NCBI GenBank assembly: GCA_030429545.1
Contig: JAUIFF010000009.1
Location: 278,432 to 342,431 of the forward strand
Direction of reading: 5' to 3'
DNA length: 64,000 bases
Origin: Polyangia bacterium
GTDB lineage: Bacteria; Myxococcota_A; Polyangia; Nannocystales; Nannocystaceae
Translations under genes and position numbers: made by a program
Notes under the pieces: model-generated
What the model saw: only the letters and a program-made list of their open reading frames with translations
Databases searched by the model: none
Told to the model about the DNA's origin: nothing
Part shown: piece after piece, positions 61,884 through 64,000 of the stretch
Layout: each line of letters begins with the position of its first letter
Numbering within the stretch: position 1 is the stretch's first letter

Positions 61884-64000
61884 ATGAAACAAGCTTGTTT
61901 TTCCACCTCGTTGGTGACTTTGAGCGCGATTGTCCTGCTAACCCAGGCTGCCTGTGGCGGTGGCGAAGCGACGTCGGAAGCAACCGCGAGCGGTTCAGAG
62001 ACCAGCGAGTCGACGACAGATACATCCGGGGCAGAGACCGACTCGAACTCGAATTCCAACACCGACCCCACTGGGGACCCGGCTGGGACGGACTCAGGCA
62101 GCAGCGAAACAGGGTCCGAGACCGACCCGACCACCGAGGGGCCGACCGACTCCGAGACGGGGCCAACGACCTCGGATACCGACCCGACCGACCCAACCGA
62201 GACAAGTGCAAGTGATACCGAAGACGACCAGTGCATGGGAGGCAGTTTGTGTGGAGAGCCAGCAGTTTGTTGCCCAGCAGGCAACGAATGTGTAGAAGAT
62301 GCCTGTCTGCCGATTTGTGAGTCCGAGGTCCGATGTGGTCCAGACCTCGAGTTGTGTTGTGATAGCGGGGATGTTTGTTTGGCCGACACATGTGTGACAC
62401 CGGGTCAGGCATGCGAAGACTCTTACGATTGTGAGCCCGGCGAATTCTGTGAACCCACGCTTGACCAGTGTGTCCCCCAGCCAGATCCACTAACATGTGA
62501 GTATGTCCCGAGTTTTGAGGAGTTAGATGTCACGGTCGAGTGGGAGTGGACCGAGCAACAGATTATCTCGCCAGCAGTCGTCGGTGATATAACCGGGGAC
62601 GGCCTCCCCGAAGTTGTTGTAAACGCCACCAGGGTACAAGGAGGATCCTGGCCAAGTGGAATGATTGTCGCACTTGATGGTCAAACCGGGACAAAGCTAT
62701 GGGAACTCCCGCATGACCCAAACAACGGGGTCTACGGCTCGCATGGGCGCTCGTCGATCGCACTTGGAGATGTCGATGGAGACGGCATCTCCGATGTTGT
62801 GTACGCGGGGAGAGCAAGTGGTGGGCGCTCCCCGGTGCATGCAGTTAACGGTGATGGCCAGTTGTTGTGGACAAGCCACAATGGCAACAATCAAACCGCA
62901 ACTACTCCGATTGAGAACGGCGGGGCCTCGCTCGTAAACTTCGATGACGACCCCGAGGCTGAGGTTGTGTTTGGAGCAGCCGTTTTTGACAACGACGGAC
63001 TCATGGTTTGGGACCAGGGCGGTTTAGGCGGGTCCTACGGAACAAGCAATGGGTACACCGGAGGAATCTCAGCAGTCGCCGACCTAGATGGAGATCAAGT
63101 GCCGGAAATCGTTTCGGGTCGACACGCATGGAAAGTAAACTGGACACCAGGAAATCCGCCAACAGTCTCACTTTCGCTGTTCTGGGAAAGTACAGAGGGC
63201 CCAGATGGCTATCCCGCAATCGCCGACCTCGACCTCAATGGCACCCCAGAAGTTGCCATTATTGGCTCGGGAAGTTTGCGAATCGTCGACGGTGCAACCG
63301 GAGATCTGTGGTGCGGAATCGACGAGTCTGGAGTCGCGTGCAACGGCAACGACAACCTGAGAACACAACCGAGGGCTCTGACCGGCGGAGGACGAGGCGG
63401 CCCACCAACAATCTCCGACTTCGACGGAGATGGCCGCCCCGAAGTCGGTATTGCCGGAGCAAGCCGCTACATCGTGTTTGACTTCAACCGAGAGGGAGAG
63501 AATATCGTCAAACCCAACAACGAGCCAGACCCCGCACCGGGAGCAATCTACGTGCGCTGGCTGTCAACAACCCAAGATCAGTCCTCAAACGCCACCGGCT
63601 CCTCAGTTTTCGACTTCCAGGGAGACGGAGCCGCAGAGGTTGTCTACGCAGACGAGTGTTTCCTAAGAGTGTACTCCGGCACCGACGGAACCGTACAACT
63701 AGAGCTGCAAAACTCGTCAGCAACAATCCACGAGTACCCACTAGTCGTCGACGTCGATGCCGACGGAAACTCCGAAATTATAGCAGTTGCAAACCAGTTC
63801 GCAAGCTGCAACACACCAGGCTACACACCGCGCCAGGGGGTATTCGCCTACGGAGATGCAGGAAACGGCTGGGTTCCCACACGACGAGTATGGACAAGCC
63901 ACGCCTACCACGTAACCAACGCAACATCAGCCGCAAACGTGCCATTTCTAGAAGACGATAACTGGACAACCGAGGGGCTCAACAATTATCGTCAGAACGT
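61884..64000 (+). CDS. Cys-rich FG-GAP/VCBS-repeat lipoprotein (3' partial)
   Basis: At least 705 residues, running off the right edge with no stop. The signal ends LLTQAAC (lipobox) and is followed by ~85 residues of Ser/Thr/Asp/Glu/Gly/Pro linker. A region with about 15 Cys (residues ~115-205) resembles disulphide-stapled surface modules. From ~215 come FG-GAP-like calcium-binding loops: DITGDGLPEVVV, DVDGDGISDVVYAG, DLDGDQVPEIVSG and DFDGDGRPEVGIAG, as in beta-propeller adhesins. Codons ending in A (GGA, GCA, CCA, ACA) become frequent in the second half, unlike most genes in the window. Probably displayed on the outer membrane. Confidence 0.82.
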   Translation, partial: MKQACFSTSLVTLSAIVLLTQAACGGGEATSEATASGSETSESTTDTSGAETDSNSNSNTDPTGDPAGTDSGSSETGSETDPTTEGPTDSETGPTTSDTDPTDPTETSASDTEDDQCMGGSLCGEPAVCCPAGNECVEDACLPICESEVRCGPDLELCCDSGDVCLADTCVTPGQACEDSYDCEPGEFCEPTLDQCVPQPDPLTCEYVPSFEELDVTVEWEWTEQQIISPAVVGDITGDGLPEVVVNATRVQGGSWPSGMIVALDGQTGTKLWELPHDPNNGVYGSHGRSSIALGDVDGDGISDVVYAGRASGGRSPVHAVNGDGQLLWTSHNGNNQTATTPIENGGASLVNFDDDPEAEVVFGAAVFDNDGLMVWDQGGLGGSYGTSNGYTGGISAVADLDGDQVPEIVSGRHAWKVNWTPGNPPTVSLSLFWESTEGPDGYPAIADLDLNGTPEVAIIGSGSLRIVDGATGDLWCGIDESGVACNGNDNLRTQPRALTGGGRGGPPTISDFDGDGRPEVGIAGASRYIVFDFNREGENIVKPNNEPDPAPGAIYVRWLSTTQDQSSNATGSSVFDFQGDGAAEVVYADECFLRVYSGTDGTVQLELQNSSATIHEYPLVVDVDADGNSEIIAVANQFASCNTPGYTPRQGVFAYGDAGNGWVPTRRVWTSHAYHVTNATSAANVPFLEDDNWTTEGLNNYRQN

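Overview
The window looks like chromosomal DNA from a predatory-type myxobacterium, most likely the Nannocystineae branch (Nannocystis, Plesiocystis or Enhygromyxa relatives). This is inferred from G+C-rich coding sequence, two membrane Ser/Thr kinases with PEGA or AgmX/PglI-like C-termini, lipoproteins with long Ser/Thr/Asp/Glu/Gly linkers, a sterol-type oxidosqualene cyclase and a phage-tail-like contractile injection system. No tRNA, rRNA, CRISPR array, IS transposase or phage capsid/lysis gene was seen.

Layout. 1-6.9 kb: the end of an AsmA-like/GT51 glycosyltransferase, an outer-membrane barrel candidate, trmH, and a class A penicillin-binding protein overlapping trmH. 6.9-9.5 kb: a repeat-bearing intergenic region, a MutH-fold nuclease, a DUF423 membrane protein and an AT-richer spacer. 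9.5-14.3 kb: argC, argB, an M20 peptidase and a CNNM/CBS membrane protein. 14.4-19.1 kb (minus strand): oxidosqualene cyclase, exported methyltransferase, Yip1-like membrane protein and a lipoprotein with a CQVC motif. 19.4-25.8 kb: a TldD/PmbA pair, a cytosolic leucine-rich-repeat protein, small unknowns and ung. 26-38.3 kb: pepA, a kinase/TPR/substrate-binding-lipoprotein cluster, an acyl-CoA dehydrogenase, a second kinase and mtaB. 38.5-39.3 kb: an MBL-fold hydrolase, then almost 1 kb without a gene.

40.3-59.3 kb is one tightly packed operon encoding a contractile injection system: an unknown leader protein, sheath, three tube-type proteins, a DUF5908-type small protein, LysM tube/baseplate connector, VgrG-like spike, gp25, PAAR-like tip, a large J-type baseplate protein, a fibre, a second baseplate protein, and a 1,094-residue beta-rich protein built from duplicated halves. 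No AAA+ ATPase, tape-measure or DUF4255-type terminator gene lies in or beside it. 59.3-64 kb holds a lipoprotein hydrolase, an all-helical unknown and the start of a Cys-rich FG-GAP lipoprotein that runs off the window.

Three DNA-level signals stand out. (1) A degenerate 10-bp palindrome, TGYANNTRCA, occurs 34 times by my hand count where about two are expected from base composition. It is mostly inside genes in one codon phase that forces rare wobble bases, but four copies are intergenic. (2) A MITE-like inverted-repeat element occurs twice, each time starting on the CTAG that contains a gene's TAG stop; the second copy separates two convergent genes and carries both stops. (3) Two genes have short tandem duplications that begin within their own 3' ends. 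TAG is also the commonest stop codon (26 of 44 by hand), unusual for a G+C-rich bacterium.
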